Below are positions 10,233 through 19,938 of a DNA stretch of 64,000 nucleotides, one piece after another (the first letter of the stretch is position 1; the number at the start of each line of letters is the position of its first letter). The DNA is taken from the NCBI GenBank assembly GCA_036785705.1, contig JAWUZG010001089.1, positions 1-64,000 on the forward strand, given 5' to 3'. The translations under genes and the position numbers were made by a program. Source of the stretch: Acanthornis magna. Its lineage: Eukaryota > Chordata > Aves > Passeriformes > Acanthizidae. Below the pieces are notes generated by a model. That model saw nothing but the letters and a program-made list of their open reading frames with translations. It made no database searches and was not told the origin of the DNA.

Positions 10233-10250
10233 ATCCTGTCCGTGATGCCA
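10233..10250 (-). promoter_or_regulatory. Candidate primer-binding site of the ERV
   Basis: The proviral strand reads TGGCATCACGGACAGGAT, six bases after the inferred LTR end (GACA) and about 440 nt upstream of the gag ATG. It begins with the TGG expected for pairing with a tRNA CCA end. I could not assign the tRNA with confidence. Confidence 0.6.
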
Positions 10251-10256
10251 ATTTAA

Positions 10257-10781
10257 TGTCACGGCCCGCTCATAAGCGGATGCGTGATGGTTCATTTCAG
10301 CCATGATCTCAGAGTGCAAAACCAAGGATAGGATAGCAAAAGTAATTCAACAAGTCAAGGGAGTTAAATTTCAATCCAAAGAGAAACTCTATCTATTGTG
10401 CCCGTAAAGCAGCTTGCGATAGAAAGAGAGAGAGAAAATAAAGGAAAAGATAGGAAGGAAAGGGAGGAAAAAGGAAAAGGTCCACAGAGGTCCAGCATCT
10501 CTGGGGGTCCCAGTCCAGAAGGTGTTCCTCTGCCTCTGTCTTCGGTCGATGTGATTTCACGGTGGCGAAGATCTTCAGAGTTCAGTTGTTCCAGAGCTGT
10601 CTTTTATGTTAGTCCATACACCTGGTCCCCCCTTGTGACCTGCCTTTGCTCCCCCTTAATTCTTGTGGAGATATGCCAAACTCTACCTGGCAGGCCACAC
10701 ATGCCAAGAGAGGAGTGTCTGAGGCGCGGTCGGCTTTGGAGGCAGAGAGTCTGTGGTCTCGTGCTCTATGGATCTTTTACA
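10257..10781 (-). mobile_element. 5' LTR of the minus-strand ERV (outer end tentative)
   Basis: The inner end is set by TGTC at 10257 on the plus strand (GACA at the proviral 3' end) next to the primer-binding site. The proposed outer end (TGTAAAAG on the proviral strand at 10781) gives 525 bp. A TATA-like CATAAAAG lies at about 10610-10603 in the proviral sense, followed by a purine/pyrimidine-biased R-U5. No second LTR copy was found on the left, so the outer boundary cannot be checked by LTR-LTR comparison. Confidence 0.55.
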
Positions 10782-11340
10782 ATGGTAGGGACTTGAGGGC
10801 AGGTGCAAAGCCTTCCTTCCGTACCAACTTTAGCAGGCACAGCATTCTTTGCCTAAGTCCTGCACCTGTGGTTTCTGATGAGAAATGTTGAGACAGAACT
10901 CGATTCTTTGACCGATTCTTACACAGGGTCACTGGACACACTGCACGGTCAGAGCTGCTCTGCCAGTTGGTGGCGGCTGGGTCAGCTTTCCGACCGAGGG
11001 GTGAGAAGCACCGAGCACAGCAGGACAAGCTGGCGGCCAGGGGAGTCAGGCATGTGGGACTGGAGATCTGGGCTCTGAGCCACCAAGTAGCCCCTGGGAG
11101 GAGAGATATTAACATCAAGGCTTCTCTCATTAGGAAATCAAGTTCCGTAAGGAATAATAAAAGGCACTCCAATATGGAGAATGTGTTGCAATACTTTGAA
11201 ACTGCACCGACTCTTCGGGATACCTCCAGGGGAAGAGCGCAGCTTTCAAGCGGGGGGAGGACAAGCCAAAGGCGAAGCAGCCGCGGTGGGGGAGTCGGCT
11301 GTTGGGGTGGTAACTGCAGACATGAGTCCTGAACCGAGCG

Positions 11341-11688
11341 CTACGTCATTAGTAATTTTTCGGTTATTTCATCCCCTTTTCTGTAGCTGCCTCCCACAAC
11401 TTGACAAAAGAAGCAGTCTGCATATCCTTTCTCTTCCCGCTTTCTTCTACTTCTTTTTAAGGCGTCCTGCACCACCCTCCAATTATTCGTCAAAGATTTG
11501 GCAGTTTCATAGCCCCGGGAAGCAGAGTCAAAGATAAGTTGTCCCGCTCGCTTCCAGATCATCACAGCAAAGGCATTTCCAGAGCCAACCTCTAAGCCCA
11601 GGCTCCTATGCCACAACAGCAGGGTCCTCAACAAGGCCCTCCATGCAAACAGCACAGTCTTTTCCTGGCTAGACAAATGATACCCCAT
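11341..11688 (-). pseudogene. gag: ERVK (betaretrovirus-like) gag matrix fragment
   Basis: A minus-strand frame starts Met-Gly at 11688, as expected for a myristoylated Gag. It reads LSSQEKTVLFAW, then WKRAGQLIFDSASRG and LTNNWRVVQDALKRSRRK. This is the helix pattern of betaretroviral/ERVK matrix proteins known from passerines. The frame stops at 11341. A Pro/Thr/Ala-rich stretch in another frame (about 11330-11250) looks like the following proline-rich Gag region. The frame stays open upstream to about 12090, but that part overlaps the leader and LTR and is probably not translated. It is truncated by decay or by the ERV inserted at 10257-10781. Confidence 0.6.
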
Positions 11689-11872
11689 ATCTGGGGTGTC
11701 CCCAGCGGCTCGCCTGCATTCCAGGTGTCTAAAAATATGGTTGGGACCTGAGCAGAATCCTCCCCTCTCACGCTTCCCTGGGCTCCATCTCCGCAGTGCG
11801 TCATCCACCGCTCTTTGTGCTATGCCGTCCACTGCAGCTGACGATTCACCGATCATTACCCGAAGCTGTTGT

Positions 11873-11890
11873 ATCACTTCGGGGTCACCG
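11873..11890 (-). promoter_or_regulatory. tRNA-Trp-type primer-binding site of the ERVK fragment
   Basis: The proviral strand reads CGGTGACCCCGAAGTGAT. This differs at two positions from the tRNA-Trp primer-binding sequence used by avian retroviruses (TGGTGACCCCGACGTGAT). It lies two bases after an LTR-like end (ACA at 11895-11893) and 185 nt upstream of the gag Met. Confidence 0.8.
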
Positions 11891-11892
11891 GA

Positions 11893-12180
11893 TGTCATTG
11901 TTGAGACGGAGGTGACACGTAAAAAACCACAACAGCTTCTGGTCAAAGAAAGTTTGGGAGATTTGAACTGCATAAGCTTTTCATCAATTCTTTTTTGCAT
12001 CAGATTGGCTATGAAATGGCTCATCTGAGATGACTTGGTTGAGGGTTCCAAAAGCCTGTAAGCAGGTATTGAAAGTCATTGCTGTACATTTGGTAACTTG
12101 TGATAGAGCCAGCCCCTCAGCAAGTTACTACCAACGAGTTTGTGCTGCAGAGCATCATCTGCATTTCTTTGCATTACCTT
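11893..12180 (-). mobile_element. ERVK 5' LTR, proviral 3' part clear, outer end undefined
   Basis: The last ~65 bp (11893-11958) closely match the end of the plus-strand LTR at 14948-15012. Both contain CTTTGACCAGAAGCTGTTGT, a T-run followed by ACGTG, and a CCGTCTCAA..GACA terminus. Upstream the two copies diverge. The outer limit at about 12180 is a guess from typical lengths. Confidence 0.55.
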
Positions 12181-12568
12181 TGTGTCTGGATGTCCCTGAA
12201 TGTATTGCAGGGCATTGCCCAGCTTTGTAGTAAGTGCCAATTCATGGCCCAAGAAGCCAGAAGGGAAGTATATGGGGGAGACTGAAGACCTTTCTTGCTC
12301 TTTTCACATGCAGAATGAAAGATGGTTGGAGCGAGCATCAATTATGTACTCAAGTCACCACGTTGTCTCCATGGAAATGAGTCTAGACTTCCTATGGGCT
12401 GCTGAGAAAGTAAGAATTTTGTTTGACAGAAAAATTCATCCTTTTGACATTGGTTTCCCTTGTAATGAATGAGGGAAAACAACTGATCAGAAATTTCTTA
12501 TGGGTAAGGAAAAAAGACAAAGTTGAAGATTGGGAGAAACATAGGAAGATGATAAAATAGGCAGGAAA
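12181..12568. other. Unannotated stretch upstream of the ERVK fragment
   Basis: No recognisable gene or repeat. It may include the outer part of the ERVK LTR, whose boundary I could not place. Confidence 0.4.
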
Positions 12569-12629
12569 AAGAGAGAGACAGAGAGAGAGAGAGAGAGGGG
12601 AGGGGGGAGAGAGAGAGAGAGAGAGAGAA
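12569..12629. repeat. GA dinucleotide microsatellite
   Basis: GA run interrupted by a short GGGGAGGGGGG block. Confidence 0.95.
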
Positions 12630-12782
12630 GTAGGTTGGGGCATTTGTATGAAAGGGGGAAAAATCAAAGTGGTTTTTCCTCTGCGTGGTTTAGCTCCTTC
12701 AACTGACATACTGTTTTAAATAAGTTCCAATTACGAAACACTTGTCTTTTCTTTATGCTTGTGACCCAGAATGCTATTTTTA

Positions 12783-13010
12783 GAACTTTGGTGGTTTTTG
12801 GGGGGTTTTTTTTGTTTTTTGTTTGTGGTTTGTTTTGTTTGGTTTTTTGTTTGGTTTTGGGTGCTTTTTGTTGGGGTTTTTTTGTTGTTTGGTTTTTTTT
12901 TGTTGTTGTTTTGTTTTGTTTTTGTGGGGTTTTTTTTTAATTTTGGGGTTTTTTTGGTTTTGGGGTGTTTTTTTGTTTGTTTGTGGTGTTTTTGGTTTTT
13001 GTTTCTGGGC
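12783..13010 (+). repeat. T/G-only low-complexity tract with G-runs
   Basis: About 230 bp consisting almost entirely of T and G on the plus strand. Many TTTTG and GGGG runs are separated by T tracts, including several GGGG blocks within 45 bp at about 12925-12966. Its long open frames are artefacts of composition (Phe/Trp/Gly/Val or Lys/Asn/Thr strings). Confidence 0.95.
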
Positions 13011-14729
13011 ATGAGAGGCAAAGGGAGAGGCGGAAAAGATAGATTTTGGCAAAAAAGAGTTTCAGTTGACAGAAGACAGAAGTCTTCCCAAAATGTTTCT
13101 GACTACCTCCATTGCAGAATCTTAGGTAATCTTACTTCTATTACTGCATTACAGTGCTTTCAGACAAGAATCATTCTATTCCACAAGGTGCATAGGGAAT
13201 GGGAATGTAACTCTTAGGTGTCCTCTCTGTTGGAGAAGAGTCTCACTAAGATGCACAAAAAATGGAAACATCTGTGTTTTTCCAGGCAGATATGCTTTAA
13301 AGCAGATGTGAATTCATCTATATATTCAAAGAGTATTTATGAATGCGATTTCATACTAAATTTCCAGGTGGTGATACTAAACTAAAACGAAACTAAATAC
13401 TAGCCATCATTTTAATGATAGAGTTAGTGTCTATTTGATGCTTCATGAGAATAGTTCTTTATAGTCCTTCCCTTGCTGACATCAGTAGCTTTTGTGTTTT
13501 CCTGGTTGTGCTGGTGGCTATACATTGGTTATGAATAGAAAGGAATAAGTTTTAGAGATATGCTGCAAGTAAGCAGATTGGTAGTTCCAGTTCCATTTCT
13601 CATTGTCTAAGAAGAAGTCTAATTCTTTTGGACTTTTCATAGACCTCTGACTAGGCTAGTGTTAGTCTTGGATTGACCCAGCAAGTTTTCAGCTACTAAG
13701 CTTGAGTAATGAATGTAAAGGGAAAAGTCTGAGAGCTTAGCTGGTTGGTGTGTCAGCAGCTTCTCAATAGTAAGAGATTGATGTTCTCAAGTTTGTGACT
13801 TCAGCTAGCCGATTATGCCCACTCCAAAAGAGGGTGAGAAGGTTGGTTCCCTAAATGGTGAGATAATTCTTCCTGCTATTTGTGACTGTTTTGCGTGACT
13901 GGTGTTTATTACAGAAGGTTGGATGAAATTGCGTGCATGTGGTCTTGGGGGAAAGAGAATATTCTTTAGTCAATTGCATGTAGGCTTTTATCAAACGGAG
14001 ATGGTCTTCAAGGACTGGAAACTTAAAAGACAGTAATTCTTGCTAGTTTCAGTTCCATTTTTAGACTCAACAAACAGAATGTTCAACCTCCCCCAACAGG
14101 GAGGGAAATTGAATTTGGCTTCCTCCTTCTTAGAAAGAAGCTCATGAAAAGGATCAGAGCAGGCTGTAAAAGCAGAAGAGCGTCATGAAGAAGACCAATC
14201 CTATCCTCTTAGTATTACTCTTGGTCATTGGATTTGAATGAAATGTGTCAAATCTGTGTTCCTGGCTATCACATCAGTAAGAGGTACTTCAGCTGCTGTA
14301 CACCTCTCCTAAAGCTAAAAATAGAATCCAAATAGTCTTGATTCCATGGTCACAATTCCCCCTGTGACGTTGGCACGTGAGAAAGGTGCAAAAAAGTGTA
14401 TCTGTAAATTATTTCAATCATCTATCTAAATCACTAGTCATTGATTTCCTGTAGATTTAAGGCGGTCAGTTGCCCATATCTTTCAGAATTTTTGGTCATG
14501 TTTTTCCTGGGATTCTTTTAATCTTTCCCCATTAGTTCAGTGTCGGCTCTCAATCCCTTTCTCACATTTGAAGTACCTCGATAGCCTGGAAATGTGGGGT
14601 TATTTTTATTTATCACATCATTATTCTCTTCCAAGGGTTGTTTGCCTGAGGTCTCATTTATGCTGATTTTCTGCTAGTTTATTTTCAGACAGGTGTTTCA
14701 GTAGTGAGAACTAACTTGCAGTGGGAACT
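13011..14729. other. AT-rich spacer sequence, nothing recognised
   Basis: Mixed AT-rich sequence without long open frames, known repeats or RNA genes that I can identify. Confidence 0.5.
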
Positions 14730-15012
14730 GTTAGCTTGCCTCGGTTCACAGGCATCAATTCTAGCTCAAAACAAGCAAGAACCACAAGTAGCGATAAGAA
14801 GAGACTGGCAGCTGGTGTTATTGCAAGATGTTACGCTAACTCTAGGTAGCCAATGACATTGTGGGGTGGTGAATTGGGAGCCAACGGATAGGAGACATAA
14901 ATGTTAGAAAAAGTAGAAAAGAGGCCTTGTAAAATAAAGAGTAGTTCCTTTCTTTGACCAGAAGCTGTTGTGGTGAGTTTTTTTACGTGCCATGTCCGTC
15001 TCAATAACGACA
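14730..15012 (+). mobile_element. Probable ERVK solo LTR (5' end tentative)
   Basis: The 3' part has an AATAAA signal at about 14932 and an R-U5 segment. The segment matches the minus-strand ERVK LTR end at 11893-11958, and the LTR ends ..AACGACA at 15012. The sequence after 15012 has no primer-binding site, consistent with a solo LTR or a 3' LTR. The start near 14730 (TGTTAGC) is a guess, and no target duplication was confirmed. Confidence 0.6.
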
Positions 15013-15319
15013 GTTTCGGAATAGCAAGTACACATCTCTCTAGCCTGCTTTTCTTTTTAGTTGGTCTGTCTTGCAAATGGAATGACTTGAACATCTCAGA
15101 CAAGAATTTCTCTCCAGAAGACATTTCACTTGAAGGGCATATATTTATATCTCTAAGATCATCTACTGATGAGGCCGACAGCTGGTCTGAGGCCTCACAG
15201 AGTTGGACCTAAATGCAGTCAGAATTTACCCGTGAGATTTTGCAGCCCCAGTGAAAGCCAGAGCAAAAGCCAAGAAGATAATCAGTGAAAGAAAACGCTC
15301 AGACACAAAGAGATGTTCT

Positions 15320-15586
15320 TGTTATGGAGCATGAAGTGTGTACAAGAAGGAACTTGCCCAGAATTTGTAACCAACTCTACTTTTGCTTGTATAGCTCATT
15401 GTATTACTGCTTGAATTGCCATTGTTTGTTAGACAGCCTTGTCATTGTTTGCTAGCAGCCAATCTTCATGTGCCACAGTAATTATGAAAAGGTGTAAGAG
15501 CAGCAGCAGCAGAGAATAATAAAAAACTTCTTCTGGCTTTGGATTACAAGAAGCGTGTGTGTCGTTGTCAGTCTCGAGAAGTGACA
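15320..15586 (+). mobile_element. Probable second ERVK-like solo LTR
   Basis: Starts TGTTATGGAGC and ends GTCTCGAGAAGTGACA. AATAAA lies at about 15522, followed by an R-U5 segment that resembles the LTR ending at 15012 (CTTTG..AGAAGC..GTGT, then GTCTC). About 267 bp is a plausible length for an avian alpha/betaretroviral LTR. No target duplication found. Confidence 0.5.
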
Positions 15587-16964
15587 ATCTACCTAAAATC
15601 TTGGCACTGAAGAAACTAGTGGTTTGCCAGGAAGATGAGAAGTAGAAATGCTACAGAGCTGCTATGTGCCTATTAATGGGATGCCAGGCAGTGAAGCAGT
15701 GGACATTTCTGGGGTTGAGCACAATGTTGCTGCCTTGGTGTCAGTTTTCTCAATGTATCAGTGGCATTTCTAGCTAGAAGTATGCTGCCCAGAGTCTTTC
15801 TAGTATTTGATGCTGTTTCTTTGCTGTCATTTTCATACCTTCCTTCTGATCAAAGGATGATATACTCTTTCTCTTTTGAAAATCCCTGTTAGAAAACACT
15901 ATCTTGGACTAGTCATCACTCCCCTTTTCTTTTGCCTCATTTGTCATTTTCATAGACTCACTGCAAATTTCTGCTAAAGTCGATAAGAATTCTAGCGTTT
16001 CTTATACCACTTAACAGGGTTGATGCTCTTGAGTGCTTTCCTCTTTCCTACTGCTTGTTTCTGACCTAGTGGCCTCTTTTGGTGATCAGCATTTTGCTGT
16101 GATTTGGTCAAATCTGGCATCCCAACTCACAACTCGTATGGTGGGATTTAAAGGGCTTGGATGGCTTCCTTTCAGAGACTGCCATGCACTGCTCTATAAG
16201 TCACCAGGACTTCATCTTCCATAGGTCGTTTCAGGATTGAATGCCCTTCCTTGGAATGTAGACAATCTAGCAGAAAGCACCACATTCCCTGCAAGGCCTG
16301 TCTTCCCAAAGGACCATTAAGAAAGATTGCTTTTCTCCTCTGACTAATGTGCCAGTATTTGGATGGAGCATTTAGTACCGAAAGTGAACCTGTTGGAACC
16401 TGGGATCTCATCACAGGCAATATCTCATGCTTGCCTGTAAGACTTGCTCTTTTGGATCCTAATTCTATTCAGAGTACATGTAGGATTTTTTTCACTGAAG
16501 CCACTCATCAATGTCTCTTTTCTTATCAAATGAGTCTGAAGTGTGCATCCTGAGGATGCATCCCCACTCAAGGTTATAAGGTTAATTCTAATATTGGTGG
16601 CTCACACCTGCAGTTACATTTGGAAAAGAGTTGATTTTCCAAAGCTACGTGTTGCAGGCCTTTGAAGACAAAAGGCAGTCTTTGCCTTTTGCAAGAATTC
16701 CCCCTAGGAGGACTTGTGTTCATTTTGATTTCTAAGCTGTTGGCCCTGTTGCTGGCTTCACTGTTGCTTAAGAATCTAAAAAAGCAGATTGTATTCTCTT
16801 CTTGTACGCTCATTCCCCCCTCTCTGCTTTGGGTGCCCTAGTCTACCAGCCAGTGGGACTCATTTGGTATCCATTACTAGCGCAAATTCTGCATCGTTTC
16901 AGGCACTTACAAACGCCAGTTGCCAAGGAGCATAACCATTCAAGGGGCAAAGAATCGGAGGGCT
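15587..16964. other. AT-rich spacer sequence, nothing recognised
   Basis: No supported gene or repeat. The short open frames at 16033-16224 and 16574-16813 have no recognisable domain. Confidence 0.5.
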
Positions 16965-17135
16965 GAGCGAACGGCTCTTTGCAGCGTGGCAAGGCTGCCA
17001 ACAGAAGGGGCTACTTGGAGAGTACATTCTCCACGCATGCTACCTCCTCTGGCAGCTCCAGCTGCTCAAGTTCTGCAAGCCTGACGCTGGGGCAAAGTGC
17101 TTCTCTCTCTCTCTCTCTTTCTTGCTCGCTCCCTC
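16965..17135 (+). repeat. Hairpin repeat unit, copy D (diverged half unit in the spacer)
   Basis: Matches copy A from about 94 to 262 at roughly 75-80%, including the inverted ATTCTCCACGC motif region and the following CT-dinucleotide run. Only one arm is present. This shows the unit is a dispersed repeat family and not just part of the duplication. Confidence 0.7.
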
Positions 17136-19412
17136 TGTCTCTCTCTCCCCCACAAAAGAAGTCTGTCTGAAATGTCACTCAGAGTTTAAAAGGCCACCCT
17201 GTACAATGTGTTGCTGACAGTGTGCGGTAACTGCAGCTTAGCTTCTGGTGATGGTAACGTGGGTTAAATGTCATTCCTTCTGCTGTGCTGGAAACTCTGC
17301 GGCTGTCTACGCAGACATACACAACAAAGGCTAGGATGGTTTAGCTCGAGAACTAAAGTTAAAGTGTGTTTTAAAACCTTGCCAGCAAGGTGAATTCAAC
17401 CTCCTTTATTTATGTACACTGGAGTCCAAAGAGAATTTCCATGTAGTTTTTGTCATTTCCATCTGTCATTTCCAGCTGTCATTGCTTAGCTGCTGAATGT
17501 GAGACTCCCTCAAGATTGATGTAAGTTGCCTAGTTCAGAGGGGGTCAATAGACGTGCTCCTGCTCTGGCAGGAGAGTGGCTTAGATGAGAAGATTTTTGC
17601 AGTCTTACTGCAGTCTACTCTGTGTGATCTCGATAAGAAACTGGTGGGAAGTTTTCTGAAGGTAGTCAGGAAGTTGGCAACATGGACAGCTTAGAATGGA
17701 ATGCTTGCTGCAGTGCTGCCATGGTAAAGATAGAAAGAACTGAAAAGATTAAAAAGGGCAAACCAAAAAGAAGCAGTTGAAAGTAAAAGAAAATTAACCA
17801 TTCTTCCATTCTTCAAATGGATCACTCTTTCAGTCATCATTTTCATGCCATTTCACAGCCTGAGTTGGTATCCCTGAGAAGGAATCTGAGGCAGAGCAAG
17901 CTTTGGGATGGAGTCGATGCGATAAACAGAGGCCAAGTGGCATTTTTTGCATAAAATAGAAGTAGTGCTTGAGATACTTCAGGTACTTAGCTCACGTTTG
18001 CTCAGAATTTGACTGTCATGACTGTCATTTAAATTTTTCACGGAAAGCTCCAAATAGCTATGTTTATCTAAAACTGGTAATTCATCTCCTGTATTTGTGT
18101 GAAGCAGGTGAAGCCTTTTGAGGTCAACAGTGTTGCTTAAGCTTTTCTGTTGTATCCCTGTTGCATATTGTGCTTAAGGGTTATGAGTCTACTTGAGAAT
18201 TGTCATGTGGGAGAATAGAATACTTTTTCTCTTTGAAAGCTCATGTCATTTGGCCTAATTCCAGCAAATAATCCATTCAGTCCCCAGCTTGCATATTTGA
18301 CGCATATTCTAAGCTTTTAAACTAGTAACAAATGCACTCTAAAATATTTTCCTTTTTGAAGCACACAAAATGCTTGCTTCATTTGCAGTTGGTAACTATG
18401 CCATGAACGACATGTCTGCAGTCTTCTAATGTACACCATGTTTAGACAAGTAACTGAAAACAAAGAACTAGTAGTTCCTTCAGCTGGGAAGTATTTTTAA
18501 GTTGTTTTTTGAATATACAAAACATACACTTACCTTATGCACTGCATGCAGCTTCAATTGTCATAAAAACAAACCTGATTTTTATGTTTGGAGAGCACAG
18601 TTTTCCACAGTTTTCCACACTTGTTCTTGGCACAGTTTTCTACTTCCATGACTTTTAAGACACCATCGGGTACTTCTAAGATACTGTAGGAAGATGAAAA
18701 GGAGGAGAGGTTGTGTCTTATTTCTGACTTCCTTTAGTTTTCTTTCTTTTTTTACTTCCTCTTGTTCTTTTGCATGTCGCCTTTCAAGATACTGTGTGGT
18801 TTAGATTTAGATCTGCATTTTAATCAACTATACTTTTTCTCTGTAACTCTCTGAAATTTTTTTAAAACCCCTGTAAATATGCATTTTTTGAATGGTTTGC
18901 TAGCGACATATAAAATCTTGCTGCTGCTGTAAAATGCTTTTATTTGATTTGCTTTTTTATCACCATTCAAATTGAAAGGGATCCTTTCCTGTCTTCACTG
19001 CTTTTGTACTGAATTCAGTTCAGCAATGTGGGCTAATGGTGCCAAAAAGTTCTGCCGAAGGAAAGGAGCCGCAGATAGATTGAGCAAGACACATGGTTGA
19101 AGTGTCTTGTAGAGATTCAAAATGGCTCTACCATTCCGGCAGTGTGTTTTCACAGTAAGAGTTGATGAGGTATTTGACTAGCATTACTTTGACAGAAGAT
19201 AGCAGCAAAATGTACATTATCGCCACCATTACTTATCATTGTCTAAGGAAATTCATTCTTGCTGTTACATAAAACATCTTAGTAGAGCCAAAGACGATAG
19301 AAATGCTACTTTGTTCTGGATTCATTAAAACTAAACGTGTCTGTGGACAGAATTGGCCGGCCTGATGCTGTGAACTCCTAGCTGTCGAGAGTCACTAGTT
19401 TCAGTGAGCTGT
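17136..19412. other. AT-rich spacer sequence, nothing recognised
   Basis: Low-GC sequence with no open frame above 60 codons and no repeats that I can identify. Confidence 0.5.
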
Positions 19413-19505
19413 CAGGAGGACTGTACTTTCAGTGGGCTTTCCTTGTGTGTCTGTAAGGTGGAGAGTTCTCTGGGACTTTGAGCCCTGAGAGTATCATGAA
19501 CACAA
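19413..19505 (-). repeat. Diverged inner extension of the right arm
   Basis: Partner of 4885-4977 at about 85% identity. It is separated from the right arm proper by a 433-bp segment (19506-19938) that the left side lacks. Confidence 0.75.
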
Positions 19506-19938
19506 GCATGGTGTAGCTCTTTGGCCAGCAGTGGCATGCTGAGGTGTGATGGATTACTCCCAGACTTTCTGTGCTGGAAAGGTTTTGTGCCCCTGTGAAG
19601 AACAAGACTTCCATTTTCCTGTGCAGACACTTCCATTTTCCTGTATGTTGCAATGGTACGTTGAAGTAATCGAGTGCTATTTGCATGAAGGTCAGTGAGC
19701 TTGGCCTATGAAGCGTCGCGTGTTTGATCTGTTTCGGGTTTCAGCAAACAGCAAAACTTCCAATGACGCCGGTGAGAATAAGATGAAGCTGCTGCTGTAT
19801 TTCACATATTTGCATAATAAAATGGTGGTTCTTGCAAATCTTTTCAATGGCAATTTCAAGTACTGAAACAGCAGCTCTGCTCAGGGCAATTCTGAAATTG
19901 ACTTGAGTTGTTTCCCATGTTTCTTAGAGGGTGAACTG
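19506..19938. other. 433-bp segment present only on the right side of the inverted duplication
   Basis: At the equivalent place the left arm passes directly from the high-identity arm (ending 4884) into the diverged extension (starting 4885). This is either a deletion on the left or an insertion on the right. I see no terminal repeats or target duplication that would mark it as a mobile element, and no convincing coding sequence. Confidence 0.7.

Noticed and set aside
12731..13217. Phe/Trp/Gly/Val-rich and Lys/Asn/Thr-rich open frames resembling membrane or low-complexity proteins
   Set aside because: They are produced by the T/G-only tract and its complement, with no start context or domain.
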